Assembly: GCA_002729885.1 (NCBI GenBank)
Contig: PBUB01000022.1
Span: forward strand, 1-64,000
Origin: Spirochaetaceae bacterium
Lineage (GTDB): Bacteria; Spirochaetota; Leptospiria; Leptospirales; Leptonemataceae
Direction of reading: 5' to 3'
DNA length: 64,000 nt
Under the pieces are notes generated by a model that saw only the letters and a list, made by a program, of their open reading frames with translations, did not search any database and was not told the DNA's origin. This document shows positions 25,340-34,898 of the stretch, piece after piece (positions within the stretch are counted from its first letter, which is position 1; every line of letters starts with the position of its first letter). Both the position numbers and the translations under genes were made by a program.

Positions 25340-26212
25340 TTACTTTCGCGCAGGCGGATTTACGTTTCGGATATCTCTGGAATACAGAAAGGGTGTAGTC
25401 TTTTCAGCCAGCCAGTCTGGCAGGATCTCTTTGATCTGCTGGATAATGACTTCCTGTTTGTATCTGGGTGAAAAATGAATGAGAAATAGTCTTTCCACAT
25501 CCCGGAAGGCTTCTGCATGCTGCGCTATTTCAAAGAGATGGATATGGCCCCATTGTCTGGCCCGTTCCACAGGGCGTTTTTCATCCACATAGGTGCATTC
25601 AAGGAACAGAATCTTAGATCTTCGCACCAGCTCATTCTGTAAAACGAATTCGATTTGAGTGTCCCCGGAAAAGGTTACGATTGGATTTTCATGATCGTAG
25701 AACAGATCATTTCGCTTATTCTTTAAGACTGCGATTTCATGGCCTGGTAGATCCTGGAACTCCTCCTTTAGCTTTCTGGTTTTTTCCAGGATGGTATAGC
25801 CGTTGGAAGGAACCCTGTGAATGCTGGGTATTGCCTTGAAATGAACGTTTCCCTGGATTTTGTAGTATCGATCGTACTCCACCGGATGCAGATTGTAGCC
25901 CGCTTCGAAGCCTTCGATTTCAGCCCAGATGTCGAAAATTCTTTTTAGTGGATCCGCCAGTTCCGGAGGGCAGTAGATGTCCGGTGGGTCCAGCCTGCGA
26001 AGTGCTCTCTGGGAGATGTAGTAGGCCAGTCCGCTACTGTGATCCAGATGACCGTGGGTGAGTAGCAGTCTCTGGTAATCCGTAAGTTTGGTATGTCCCA
26101 CCCCAATGTCAAACAGTAGCTTGTACTGAGGCAGTCCCATGGCCGTGTGAACGCCTCCTTCGGAACAACCCAGGAATCGATAATTCTTATATTTGTATTC
26201 GGATAGTCGCAT
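25340..26212 (-). CDS. metallo-beta-lactamase-fold hydrolase (RNase Z-like)
   Basis: About 290 residues from ATG 26212; a GTG at 26260 could add 16. The metal motif HxHxDH is THGHLDHSSG. Further ligands are probably His in IPSIHRVPSNGY, Asp in VTFSGDTQIEF and His in LFLIHFSPRYK. The order and the SGDT/HFSxRY pattern resemble the ribonuclease Z/ElaC branch, but the flexible tRNA-binding arm is not clear, so a tRNA 3'-processing role is not assured. It follows the two M16 protease genes by about 100 bases on the same strand and may share their transcript. Confidence 0.82.
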   Translation of the reverse strand: MRLSEYKYKNYRFLGCSEGGVHTAMGLPQYKLLFDIGVGHTKLTDYQRLLLTHGHLDHSSGLAYYISQRALRRLDPPDIYCPPELADPLKRIFDIWAEIEGFEAGYNLHPVEYDRYYKIQGNVHFKAIPSIHRVPSNGYTILEKTRKLKEEFQDLPGHEIAVLKNKRNDLFYDHENPIVTFSGDTQIEFVLQNELVRRSKILFLECTYVDEKRPVERARQWGHIHLFEIAQHAEAFRDVERLFLIHFSPRYKQEVIIQQIKEILPDWLAEKTTPFLYSRDIRNVNPPARK

Positions 26213-26313
26213 AAATTCCAGGCGGAATGGTTCATGGCTGCGGAGGGCAGCCATGCGCACGGAGGCGAATAGTAGTTATATCCAGGGAAAGCTTTCCTTT
26301 TTCAATTGTGGCT

Positions 26314-27852
26314 TCAGGGTGAGGCTTCCATCTGAATTACGGGTGCGATATTTCTAAGTTCGGAGGCCAGGGACTTGGGCCCAACTACAACAATGTATAG
26401 ATCATCTCGATCCAGATACTTCTGAAACGATTTCTTGATATCGTCCGGAGTCACGGCCTTGATCTTTTCTGGAAATTGATTGAGATAATTGGTCGGCATT
26501 TGATCAATCTGAAATCGAATATGGTCTGCCAGGATTTCGGATGGATTGTCATAAAGAAATACCAGGGAATTGAGAATGGCGGTGCGAGCCTGAGCAACAT
26601 CGTCGGAATCCACATTCTTTTTCATGCCCTCAATCATTTGAAGCATTAGAGAAAGGGTTTCACCAGCCCGGTCGGAGCGTGTGGCACTCACCGCAGCCAG
26701 ATATCCATCTGAAGCTCTGGATCGATTAAAGCTGTATGCGTAATAGGCCAGACCTCTCTTTACGCGGATTTCCTGCATGAGTCTGGAAGTGAAGGAACCG
26801 CCCCCCAGGATATGGTTACCCAGTTGCATCGTGTAGAAATCATTTGCATTGTGGGCAACAGTGGGGCTGGCCACTATCAGAAGAGATTGTGCATAGTCCC
26901 CGGTTACGTGTACGATTTTCCCCCGGTACGGATTCTTGCCGGCCTCCGGTTGAAATCCGTTATCCGGAAGTACCGTTAATGGTTTGGCTGGAACGGGAAG
27001 CTTGCGAAGCAGATCTACCAATTTCTTTTCCACTGCCAATCCCTGAAAATCCCCATCCAGAGCTATATGGTAGCGTGCATTCTTCAGCCTGTCCTGAAGG
27101 GTTTTTCGAATCGACTCCAGACTGATTCTGGCTACATCGCTTTCCTGGATGGCATATCCTCGTCGGGTATCCGGAAAGAGTATGGAGTTCAATTTCAAAA
27201 AGCCCACGGTATCCGGTTCATCCGTGCGGCTGCGAATGGAACTGATCATCTGATTTTTGACGGTGGCCAGGCTGGACTCGTCAAAGTTGGGATCGGTTAG
27301 AATCATTACCAGCAGATCCAGTGCAGCAGGAAAATCCTCCTTCATGGCACTCAGACTGATTTCCCAGGACTGATTGGATACCGATGTGCTTATACTGGCC
27401 CCCAGCATGGCAAGGCGATTGGCCATTTCCTCGGCACTGAGTTTGCCTGCGCCTGTTGTGGCCAGAAGGGCACTCATGGCATCCAGGTTTCCTGCCTGCT
27501 CCAGGGACTCCAGATCTTCGCCTCCTTCAATTACAATGCGAAGCCGAACCACAGGCAAAGTGTCGTTGTGCAGCCGATACAGAGTAGCGTAAGGAGTGAG
27601 CTGTCTACTGTCCACTGGCGGTGGTGTAAAATTCAAGGCCGGGATTTGAATGCCCGTAAGCACCGAATCATCCGCCGTGCGACCCGAGATAGTGGCTGGC
27701 AGGGCAGTGACCAGAAGCAGCGCTGCAAGAATGCGAAAGCCATATTTGCAGAATCGATGTCCCGGGTTGCGGATGCTTGCAGTGGTGCCGGATCCGTAAA
27801 AACCTTCGGAACGATTGGCGTGATTCTTCATTCGATGGATATTGGATAACAT
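26314..27852 (-). CDS. M16-family peptidase homologue lacking the catalytic motif
   Basis: 512 residues. The charged N-terminus is followed by a signal-like segment (ILAALLLVTALPATISG), so it is exported. Two M16 half-domains follow, but where HxxEH is expected the sequence reads AGNLDAMSALLATTGAG, with no zinc ligands. The C-terminal half keeps the Arg/Tyr region of partner subunits (IRVKRGLAYYAYSFN). In M16B proteases a catalytic chain commonly pairs with such an inactive chain to close the chamber. Its active partner is the gene just upstream on this strand (28023-29639). It probably degrades peptides in the periplasm. Confidence 0.88.
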   Translation of the reverse strand: MLSNIHRMKNHANRSEGFYGSGTTASIRNPGHRFCKYGFRILAALLLVTALPATISGRTADDSVLTGIQIPALNFTPPPVDSRQLTPYATLYRLHNDTLPVVRLRIVIEGGEDLESLEQAGNLDAMSALLATTGAGKLSAEEMANRLAMLGASISTSVSNQSWEISLSAMKEDFPAALDLLVMILTDPNFDESSLATVKNQMISSIRSRTDEPDTVGFLKLNSILFPDTRRGYAIQESDVARISLESIRKTLQDRLKNARYHIALDGDFQGLAVEKKLVDLLRKLPVPAKPLTVLPDNGFQPEAGKNPYRGKIVHVTGDYAQSLLIVASPTVAHNANDFYTMQLGNHILGGGSFTSRLMQEIRVKRGLAYYAYSFNRSRASDGYLAAVSATRSDRAGETLSLMLQMIEGMKKNVDSDDVAQARTAILNSLVFLYDNPSEILADHIRFQIDQMPTNYLNQFPEKIKAVTPDDIKKSFQKYLDRDDLYIVVVGPKSLASELRNIAPVIQMEASP

Positions 27853-28022
27853 GCTATTTTACTCTTAATTCTACTCTGTTTGATTATGGTTGGGATAGAT
27901 CCTGAGAAAGCCCGGTTAATGCGCGATGCTCCCTGGCTGGTGATGCATCTTCTGGCCAGAGATCAAGCCTCTGGCTGGACTGAAATACCGGACTGGAATA
28001 TCTGTATTTGTTTTTCCTTGAA

Positions 28023-29639
28023 TCATTTTTTGGAGATCAGCCGGGCTTTCATGGTCCATTCAGGCTTGAGATAATCCCTGGCTGCTTTCTGGATCTCAGA
28101 TACCTGAATGGATTCCAGCTGCTCGTAGCTACGAAAGAGCGTACGGTAATCTCCTGTCATGATTTGATAATAAGAAAGTAAACCCGCCAGACGAGCCGGA
28201 CTTCGCAGTCCAAAGGCAAAATCGGACAGCGCTTTTTTCTGCACCTTCTTTAGATGCTCCTTGCTAATTCCTTCGGTTTTAATCTTCTCTATTTCCTCAA
28301 GGATGGCATTTTCCAGGGTCGTATAGTCTACATCCGGCGCGGGCACAGCGCTTATAAAAAACAGGTTGGTAAATCGTTCCCCTGGAAAGCCAGTATAGAT
28401 GCGAATGGAAGTGGCCAGCTTCTTTTCGCGAATTAGCTTCTGTACAAGAATGGATTCCTGTCCATCGGACAGAATGCTTCCCAGTACTTCCAGCTTCAGG
28501 CTATCTGGATTCAAAAGAGCAGGCTTGAACCAGGCCATGTAAAGTACCGGGGAACCTTTCTCTTCCAGTTCAACGGTGACCTGTCTCTTTTGTGGCTCCT
28601 GAGGACTGGGTCTTTCGATAACTGGTCCAGTCTTCCATGATCCAAAATGTTTCTGGATAACCTGCATGGCAAAATCTGGATCAAAGTCGCCGGTTACTGC
28701 GATGACTGCATTGTTCGGGGAATAGTATTTCTCGTAGAACTGGATGGCATCTGCTTTGTTGAAGTACTCGATGGATTTCATAGGACCAATCAGTGGTTTG
28801 CCGTACGGATGATTTCCGTAGATTTCCATCAGAAAGTTTTCCATGAGCTTGCTGGAAGCTACATTTTCCACTCGCATGCGGCGTTCTTCTGCAACAACGT
28901 CTCTTTCTGTATAGAATTCGCGAAAGACGGAATTCTTGAGTCGGTCGGATTCTATGGCAGCCCATACTTCTATGCGATTGGATGGCAGCTGAATCTGATA
29001 GTTAGTAAGGTCTCTGGATGTATATGCATTGTAGCCGCGCTGTCCATGTCGCGAGTAGAGCAGCGAATGCTCTTCCGGAATGCGAAACCTGGAGGCCTCT
29101 TTGATGGCCAGTTGCAGGCGAAATTTCCATAGTTCTACTTTGCTTTGCGCTTCTTTGATGGCATCTTTATCACCATTGGCCTGGGCCTGCTCCAGCTTGA
29201 TACGCCATTTATCCAGATCCCTGGACCAGGTCTGGATTAGCTCCAGGTATTTCTGTTCTGCATCGTAGTTTCGGGTACCAATCTGCCTGGTTCCCTTGAA
29301 GAGCATATGCTCCAGCATATGTGCGATACCTGCGGTTTCCACGGTTTCATCCGCACCGCCGGCCAGAATCTTGATATACAGTGCTGAAACCGGGGCCAGT
29401 TCCTGGTCCAGCATGATAACTTCCAGTCCATTGGGTAATTTCTCCAGGCGAACTCGCTTTTCAATTTCGCGAAATAGATCCTGAGATGCTACAGGCTGAC
29501 CACTGTCCAGAGCCGCAAGCAGGTTGGCCCGGGGCCGGGTAGAGGAGTTTTCCGGTGCCGAATAGAGTGGAAGCACCAGCGAAATGAGAGGGACAATTAC
29601 AAAGGCGAATCTCCTGAGAGAATTCCTGGAAAAAATCAT
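28023..29639 (-). CDS. M16-family zinc protease, catalytic subunit
   Basis: 538 residues. The N-terminal signal (FAFVIVPLISLVLPLYSAPE) indicates export. The inverted zinc motif is HMLEH in GIAHMLEHMLFKGT, with the distal Glu in DVVAEERRMRVEN. An extra charged helical segment of about 70 residues (around QTWSRDLDKWRIKLEQAQAN) sits between the zinc motif and the rest of the domain, as in many spirochaete and proteobacterial members. The second half has GNHPYGKPLIG and YYSPNNAVIAVTGDFD. It is the active partner of the HxxEH-less protein encoded downstream after 170 bases. Confidence 0.92.
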   Translation of the reverse strand: MIFSRNSLRRFAFVIVPLISLVLPLYSAPENSSTRPRANLLAALDSGQPVASQDLFREIEKRVRLEKLPNGLEVIMLDQELAPVSALYIKILAGGADETVETAGIAHMLEHMLFKGTRQIGTRNYDAEQKYLELIQTWSRDLDKWRIKLEQAQANGDKDAIKEAQSKVELWKFRLQLAIKEASRFRIPEEHSLLYSRHGQRGYNAYTSRDLTNYQIQLPSNRIEVWAAIESDRLKNSVFREFYTERDVVAEERRMRVENVASSKLMENFLMEIYGNHPYGKPLIGPMKSIEYFNKADAIQFYEKYYSPNNAVIAVTGDFDPDFAMQVIQKHFGSWKTGPVIERPSPQEPQKRQVTVELEEKGSPVLYMAWFKPALLNPDSLKLEVLGSILSDGQESILVQKLIREKKLATSIRIYTGFPGERFTNLFFISAVPAPDVDYTTLENAILEEIEKIKTEGISKEHLKKVQKKALSDFAFGLRSPARLAGLLSYYQIMTGDYRTLFRSYEQLESIQVSEIQKAARDYLKPEWTMKARLISKK

Positions 29640-29705
29640 ACATCCAGGCTGTCTGTCGGTGGCTACTGGTTCAAGTAGAAAGAGATGGAGGGCGGGAAAA
29701 AGAAA

Positions 29706-30476
29706 TCAGGGGTTGGGGACCTGGACGCACAGTAGACGCGAAACTTTGCCGCCGCCTGGCCCGCCGTTATTCTCGCAGGGACGATTGCTGGCATGGGCCA
29801 GGAACTGTCCGTTCAGGCTTGTAGATCTTCCGGTCTGTCCACTACCGGCCCCGCCATTGTTCCAGTCCGAGCAGTTGCTTCCGGATTCTGTCCAGGTAGG
29901 ATCGACACCGGTCCAGAATTCGGCGGAAGCCATTCCGTATCGTAATTTATTTTGAAGCTGTAGAGGGTTGTCTGGATCGAAAATGGGGCTGGAGTCTGTG
30001 GCAAAGATGATGGTTCCCCCTTCATCCCTGTAGTTTCCATAAGGTTCCAGCACCCAGTCCGACTGATTGGTGCAGCCCCCTCCGCAGTCCGGATCTTCAG
30101 TAGCAATTCTACTTCCGCCAACCAGCAAGGCTTTGAAGGTGGAACCTATTGGGCTGGGATTGTTGGAATCCAGCATGCAGTAACAGTCTGCTCTTTCAAT
30201 GGGATTGGAAGAGGAATAATCACAGATGGATTCGCCGCCGAATCGCATATCGCCATCCGGCTTGGAGGTAGTCAGGTAGACCAGATAATCCTGAGACATT
30301 AGAGGACCCGCTGGATTGCCGACCCGAGTAGTATCTTCTGCCGGGGACAGAAGCGTATAGAGCAAAGCGTTCTCTTCGCTACTTTCAGAACCACCACCCA
30401 GAATAGCAGCGTAAAAAGGCGAGCAGTGAATCAATCCTGCCAGCGAGAGAATAAATGTTAATGTAGCGACGCGCAT
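29706..30476 (-). CDS. putative lipoprotein, DUF1554-like
   Basis: 256 residues. The signal SLAGLIHC is a relaxed lipobox with Cys at about residue 18. The mature protein is rich in Gly, Asn, Ser and Cys, with a C-type-lectin-like arrangement: FWTGVDPTWTESGSNCSDWNN, then C-E-N-N-G-GPG, and the final LLCVQVPNP. This Trp/Cys pattern near the C-terminus resembles DUF1554, a domain frequent in Leptospira surface proteins; I rate this as likely but not certain. It is probably surface-exposed. It sits 67 bases upstream of the M16 pair on the same strand. Confidence 0.75.
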   Translation of the reverse strand: MRVATLTFILSLAGLIHCSPFYAAILGGGSESSEENALLYTLLSPAEDTTRVGNPAGPLMSQDYLVYLTTSKPDGDMRFGGESICDYSSSNPIERADCYCMLDSNNPSPIGSTFKALLVGGSRIATEDPDCGGGCTNQSDWVLEPYGNYRDEGGTIIFATDSSPIFDPDNPLQLQNKLRYGMASAEFWTGVDPTWTESGSNCSDWNNGGAGSGQTGRSTSLNGQFLAHASNRPCENNGGPGGGKVSRLLCVQVPNP

Positions 30477-30661
30477 ACCTCTCTCTATAACTATAACAGA
30501 CTGGATTCTTTCTCATTGCACTCAATTTTTACTTCATGCCGGATTTTATCGCAGAAAAAAATGCGCGAGCCTGCCTGTTTGGGAATTCTGTTGATTAACA
30601 GGGTGCCGGGCTTCATCTGTGCATTGAGGATTGCTTGAGATTGTTGTCCAGGGCGAGTTAT

Positions 30662-31093
30662 ATGTTGATCATTTGTGTAACGTTCACTATTGCAGTGAAT
30701 TGTAGCACCACTCGACCGGCCGTTCTGGTAGATATGGATGAGCTTGCAAGAAGCCACGTCTGCGAGCAACCTGAGACATTTCGCGCGTACTGGTGGCTTT
30801 ATGGAAGTCTGCCGCTGTCTGTACCCGATGAATACTCTGCATCCCGTGAACCTGGCACACTGAATGTATTTCAACTGCGACGGGGGGCCCTGGACTATAC
30901 TCTGACTATATTGCTGGGTACATTGTTTTCGATTACAACGGCCAAAATCGAAGTGCGAAAATGCGTGGCGGCTACCAGGGATGGACTAATGAATATTCAG
31001 CAGCAGAGGGATGCGGCCCTGGAGCAACAGCGAAGAAAGGAAGAAGCGGAGCGGAGAGCGCGCGAGCAGCAGGAGAAAAAGGAGCATCAATGA
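30662..31093 (+). CDS. small lipoprotein with charged coiled-coil tail (Bor-like?)
   Basis: 143 residues from ATG 30662, preceded by CAGGGCGAG; an in-frame TTG lies at 30635. The lipobox is TIAVNCSTT. The middle contains YWWLYGSLPLS, a hydrophobic LTILLGTLFSIT segment and KIEVRKC, a layout reminiscent of Bor-type lipoproteins, though similarity is weak. From about residue 115 the tail is a charged Gln/Glu/Arg helix (AALEQQRRKEEAERRAREQQ), probably coiled coil. The stop overlaps the start of the MORN gene (ATGA), so translation is likely coupled. It is the first gene of a four-gene operon. Confidence 0.8.
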   Translation: MLIICVTFTIAVNCSTTRPAVLVDMDELARSHVCEQPETFRAYWWLYGSLPLSVPDEYSASREPGTLNVFQLRRGALDYTLTILLGTLFSITTAKIEVRKCVAATRDGLMNIQQQRDAALEQQRRKEEAERRAREQQEKKEHQ

Positions 31094-31692
31094 AAGTGCT
31101 TCCCGTGTCGATTCTATTGCCTGTCCTTATGGCCGTGGGATGTTCCGGCCTGGGATCCGAGCCTCCAGCCCTTCGTTGCACGGTAGGTGATTGTATTAAT
31201 GGCACCGGTCGTATCGGTGCCGGTGAAGTCTATTATTCCGGTAGGTTCAAAGATGGCCTTCCGGAAGGTAAGGGCGCTCTGTATCAGGGTGGCACCGAGA
31301 TCTATTCCGGAGATTTCCGGGGCGGTCAGTTTCACGGTAGTGGAATCTATAGATTCAAGGACGGAAGCGTCTATCGAGGTAACTTTCAAAATGGTCGTTT
31401 TCATGGACAGGGCGAACTGGACCTGGATTCGGGAAACAGCTATCGTGGCCAGTTTCGAAACGGCCAGTATCATGGCTCAGGTACGTTTGTTTATCTGGAT
31501 GGATCTCGTTATGTAGGAGAATTCCAGAAAGGGCATCCAGAAGGGAAGGGCCGGTTTGAATCCTACAGTGGTGCACTGATCAAAGGTGAGTTCCAGGACG
31601 GAAGTTTGAACGGTGAGGCAAAAGTGGAGCTTCCCGGTGAGCCGGCCTTTACAGGAAGGTTCGAAAACGGTCAGCTCAAGGAGATTCTGTAG
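31090..31692 (+). CDS. MORN-repeat lipoprotein
   Basis: About 200 residues from ATG 31090, overlapping the previous stop. The signal ends LLPVLMAVGCSGLG, a good lipobox. The mature part is a run of at least seven MORN repeats (YSGRFKDGLPEGKG, YSGDFRGGQFHGSG, YRGNFQNGRFHGQG, YRGQFRNGQYHGSG, YVGEFQKGHPEGKG, IKGEFQDGSLNGEA and a last half unit). MORN repeats form elongated beta sheets that bind lipids or proteins. As an anchored lipoprotein it probably acts at the inner face of the outer membrane or on the periplasmic side, perhaps as a ligand or scaffold for the sensor phosphatase encoded directly after it. Confidence 0.92.
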   Translation: MKVLPVSILLPVLMAVGCSGLGSEPPALRCTVGDCINGTGRIGAGEVYYSGRFKDGLPEGKGALYQGGTEIYSGDFRGGQFHGSGIYRFKDGSVYRGNFQNGRFHGQGELDLDSGNSYRGQFRNGQYHGSGTFVYLDGSRYVGEFQKGHPEGKGRFESYSGALIKGEFQDGSLNGEAKVELPGEPAFTGRFENGQLKEIL

Positions 31693-31693
31693 A

Positions 31694-33190
31694 ATGCCCT
31701 GGAGACCCAGACTATCTCTGCAGATTGGCCTTCTCTATACTGCGCTTGCGGCCATCAATATTGCATTCTTTGTATTTATGATCCTGGAAAACCAGACGGA
31801 TCTGCTGCAGAGTACCTTTCGCTATCATTCCAGAGCCCTTGTCCAGGAAGTGATGTCGCGCAACGATTCTCTACGGGATCGACCGGATGAACAGTACTAT
31901 GAACTGCTACAGATGTCCCTGAACGAATATGAGCCTCAGTATGGACTGATCTTCGATTCCTCTGGAAAGGTATTGCATCGCTGGAATGGATCGTTGCAGG
32001 CCCCATCCGGTCCCGGGGAATCTATCCTGGATCGAACGCAGGAACTGGCCGGACGAGAAATGATTTTCCGGGAGAGGTTTTCTCTGGAGCTCTACGAAGA
32101 GGACTGGACTGCAGATATAATTCTGCTTTTAGAAAGACCCGGCAATCCTCAATTCTTGAATGTACGCCTTAAGATTGCGGCCATCCAGGAGAGAATGAAT
32201 GAGATTCGCTGGCACATCATTCTCGCCATACTCTGGGGAATCATATTTCATGTTCTGTTTGGACTTTTTGTTTATCGAATCATCTTTCGCCGTCTTTCCA
32301 TCCTGAAAGAAACCAGCGCTCAACTGCAGCAGGGGGATTTCTCCAGCCGGGCGGACTGGGACTTTGTTCGCGGCGATGAACTGGATGATCTGGGCCGCAG
32401 TTTCAATCAGATGGCGAGTACCATCGAGGACAAAGTTTCTACCATTGAAACTCAGCTGGATACTATTGGAAGTTTGAATCGAACCATGCGAAACGAGCTG
32501 GAGATTGGTAAGGATGTGCAGAGAGCTTTTCTTCCTGATTTTCGCTCCTTTCAATCTTTTAATCCTGCCTTCGTCTATATGCCTTTGAGGGAAGTGAGTG
32601 GAGACATGTGTAACATGTATCGCTTTGATTCCGGGGACATTGGCATTTTTCTGGGCGACGCAGCCGGTCATGGAGTGTCTGCTGCACTGATTACAGCCAT
32701 GGTAACATCGGCCATGGATGCGGCCCTGAATTCCACGCATGAACCAGGAGCTCTTTTCGAAGCTGTAAATGCAGAACTATGCGGCCGACTGACCTCTCTT
32801 TTCTACGCTACCGGTGTCTATGTTCTTTTGAGAAAGGGAAAGTTGATCCACACGGGTGCCGGTCATGTGGACTGTCTGCTCTATCGCAGAGCCACCGATG
32901 ATTTTCTTTCTCTGGAATCCCAGGGAACCCCCATCGGAATCTTTCCGGACATGAAGTATCCCGAAGTAGAGTCCAGCTATCAATCCGGCGATCGACTGGT
33001 GCTCTTTTCCGATGGACTTACCGAGGCCAGATCCGGGCAGCAGGATTTCGGTATGCCCCGGGTTCGTGAGTTGATTCGGGATTCTCTGGATCTCAAGGGC
33101 GATGAGCTGGCCGCCCGCATCGAGAAGTCCATCCGAGAATTCAGAGAAACGGACTCCGACGATGTGACATTGCTGGCTCTGGATCTGTAA
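31694..33190 (+). CDS. membrane-bound SpoIIE/PP2C-type serine phosphatase with HAMP domain
   Basis: About 498 residues from ATG 31694, one base after the MORN stop. A first membrane helix (ALAAINIAFFVFMIL) is followed by an extracytoplasmic sensor region of about 130 residues, a second helix (IILAILWGIIFHVLFGLFVYRII), a HAMP linker with DELDDLGRSFNQMAS, a short coiled coil, and the PPM phosphatase domain. The metal-binding Asp motifs are EVSGDMCN, LGDAAGHGVSAAL, FSDGLTEAR and DSDDVTLLAL. These enzymes usually dephosphorylate anti-sigma-factor antagonists in partner-switching pathways. No such partner is encoded nearby. Its stop overlaps the next start by one base. Confidence 0.93.
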   Translation: MPWRPRLSLQIGLLYTALAAINIAFFVFMILENQTDLLQSTFRYHSRALVQEVMSRNDSLRDRPDEQYYELLQMSLNEYEPQYGLIFDSSGKVLHRWNGSLQAPSGPGESILDRTQELAGREMIFRERFSLELYEEDWTADIILLLERPGNPQFLNVRLKIAAIQERMNEIRWHIILAILWGIIFHVLFGLFVYRIIFRRLSILKETSAQLQQGDFSSRADWDFVRGDELDDLGRSFNQMASTIEDKVSTIETQLDTIGSLNRTMRNELEIGKDVQRAFLPDFRSFQSFNPAFVYMPLREVSGDMCNMYRFDSGDIGIFLGDAAGHGVSAALITAMVTSAMDAALNSTHEPGALFEAVNAELCGRLTSLFYATGVYVLLRKGKLIHTGAGHVDCLLYRRATDDFLSLESQGTPIGIFPDMKYPEVESSYQSGDRLVLFSDGLTEARSGQQDFGMPRVRELIRDSLDLKGDELAARIEKSIREFRETDSDDVTLLALDL

Positions 33191-34809
33191 TGGGCTCCTG
33201 GCGTTCCTATATCTCATTAAGTAGCATTGCACTGGTCATATTCAGTCTGGTGACTCTGTTTCTGTTTCATGCCATGTCCGGTATCATGGATCTAAAATTC
33301 ATGGAACTGAAGCAGGCCATGGAACGGGAACGGATCATGAACCTGGAGCTTTCCTCTCGGGCTCTTAGAAACAGAAACCAGATTCGCCTGGAAAGTTCCG
33401 GTCTTCAAAGGGAGCTCATGCGAAACATGCTGGAATCCAGGGTATTGAACTCCAGGGCCGAGGAAGAGGAGGAGCACGGCCTGCCTTTAACGGCACTTCT
33501 GGTTACCAACGGCGTGCGAATGCTCACATTCAAAGAGCCACTGCAGATCGAGGCGGACCGGGAAAAGCTCATGGCTTTGAAGCTGGCATTCTTTTTTGAG
33601 CGTAGCAGAAAATACAATCAGGCACTGAAAATCTATAACAGGCTGGATCCACGGGATTTTCCGGATCCATTTCCTGCATTTCTTAAGCTGCATACCGGTT
33701 TTTGCTATCTGGCCATGGGGAAATGGGAGGATGCTCGCACCGATCTGGAATTGGTAGTGGTTCAGTATCCAGCTACTCATTATGAAAGAGCTGCCCGGTT
33801 TCTTCTGGAATTATTGGATCGTCATCAAAGGGCAGAGAGGATGCAGGCGCAGAATCCTCTGGAACGAGCCGATGCCATGTTTGCCGCTGGAAATTGCCCG
33901 GCTACAGTGGATGCCCTGAATCGTGCCAGAAAACAATCCCCGCTTTCGCCCTATTATCTATACCGGCTGGCCCTCTGTCTTGAAGAAACGGGAGATCTGC
34001 AGGAAGCCACCGACATCTTTAATCAGCTGGCAGGAACTGCAGGACCGTTCGCCCGCCAGGCCAATCGCAGACTACTTATGATTGGCCATTTCTATGGTGG
34101 AAGTCCTGAATTAAAGCAGGATGCAGAGAAAAGAGCGGTGGCCCTGGGCGATACAGAGGTTGTAAAAGAGGTGCGGCAAACCGCAGAGGTTACGCGAAAG
34201 CCGCATGTAGTGGAGGAGATTCGTCAGTGGAAGGAGCAGCCCGAGAATAAAGAAGGAATTATGCATGAGGTGCTCAGCGATCCCAGTCCGTCTTTTCAAA
34301 GGGATCTGCAGGCCATGCAAATCCAGCTGGATCCCGGCGGTGAAGACGATTCCGGCAACGAAGGTACCGGCGAAGAGTCCATAGATCCAGAAGGCCAGGA
34401 ATCGAAGCAAACTGCTGAATCGACGGAAGATAAGAACGATGCCTCAATGGATGCCAGGCAAAGGAAATTAAATGCTCTGCTGGGCGTTCGCAGTTCCGAA
34501 GATACAGATCAATACGAAATGGCCAGACCAGCCGTCCATAGATGGCCGGCCAGGTTTAGCGACGGTGTGGATAGTACAAAGTTTATTCTGCTTACCCAGC
34601 GGGTTCGAAGGCAGTTTGAGACAGAAGATGGGGAGAGCTACGATCTGGAAGGGAAGACAGTGGTATCCCATGCCTCCGGAATTTTGCTTCTGCGGCTGCG
34701 AGATAACCGTAGCTTTTTGATTCGAAGGGCGAAAATACAGAACGGGAACCTGGTTACGGACCGGATTACCGTATCGCTGGATCTGGTGTACCAAATTGCA
34801 GCGTATTGA
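33190..34809 (+). CDS. membrane-anchored TPR-type protein of unknown function
   Basis: 539 residues. The ATG shares its A with the TAA of the phosphatase gene. An N-terminal membrane helix (ISLSSIALVIFSLVTLFLFHAM) is followed by a charged coiled-coil region, TPR-like helical repeats (about residues 135-310: FFERSRKYNQALKIYNRL, GFCYLAMGKWEDARTDLE, YRLALCLEETGDLQEATDIF), a long acidic low-complexity linker (about 375-430), and a compact C-terminal domain of about 100 residues. This last domain looks like a small beta sheet (GKTVVSHASGILLLRLRDNRSFLIRR). Tight coupling suggests it scaffolds the phosphatase signalling unit. Confidence 0.85.
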   Translation: MGSWRSYISLSSIALVIFSLVTLFLFHAMSGIMDLKFMELKQAMERERIMNLELSSRALRNRNQIRLESSGLQRELMRNMLESRVLNSRAEEEEEHGLPLTALLVTNGVRMLTFKEPLQIEADREKLMALKLAFFFERSRKYNQALKIYNRLDPRDFPDPFPAFLKLHTGFCYLAMGKWEDARTDLELVVVQYPATHYERAARFLLELLDRHQRAERMQAQNPLERADAMFAAGNCPATVDALNRARKQSPLSPYYLYRLALCLEETGDLQEATDIFNQLAGTAGPFARQANRRLLMIGHFYGGSPELKQDAEKRAVALGDTEVVKEVRQTAEVTRKPHVVEEIRQWKEQPENKEGIMHEVLSDPSPSFQRDLQAMQIQLDPGGEDDSGNEGTGEESIDPEGQESKQTAESTEDKNDASMDARQRKLNALLGVRSSEDTDQYEMARPAVHRWPARFSDGVDSTKFILLTQRVRRQFETEDGESYDLEGKTVVSHASGILLLRLRDNRSFLIRRAKIQNGNLVTDRITVSLDLVYQIAAY

Positions 34810-34898
34810 GCGGGCAGGCAAGCCCGCAGTAAATACAGAATTCCAGAAAACCTGAATCCGGCCCCGTCTATCATGCGAAAGTCCGGAACTTTAAAGAT
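34810..34898. terminator. hairpin between convergent genes
   Basis: GCGGGC-AGGCAA-GCCCGC sits just after the TPR-gene stop (about 34811-34829), in the 90-base gap between convergent genes. There is no U-tract, so it is a weak terminator candidate for the four-gene operon. Confidence 0.35.
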
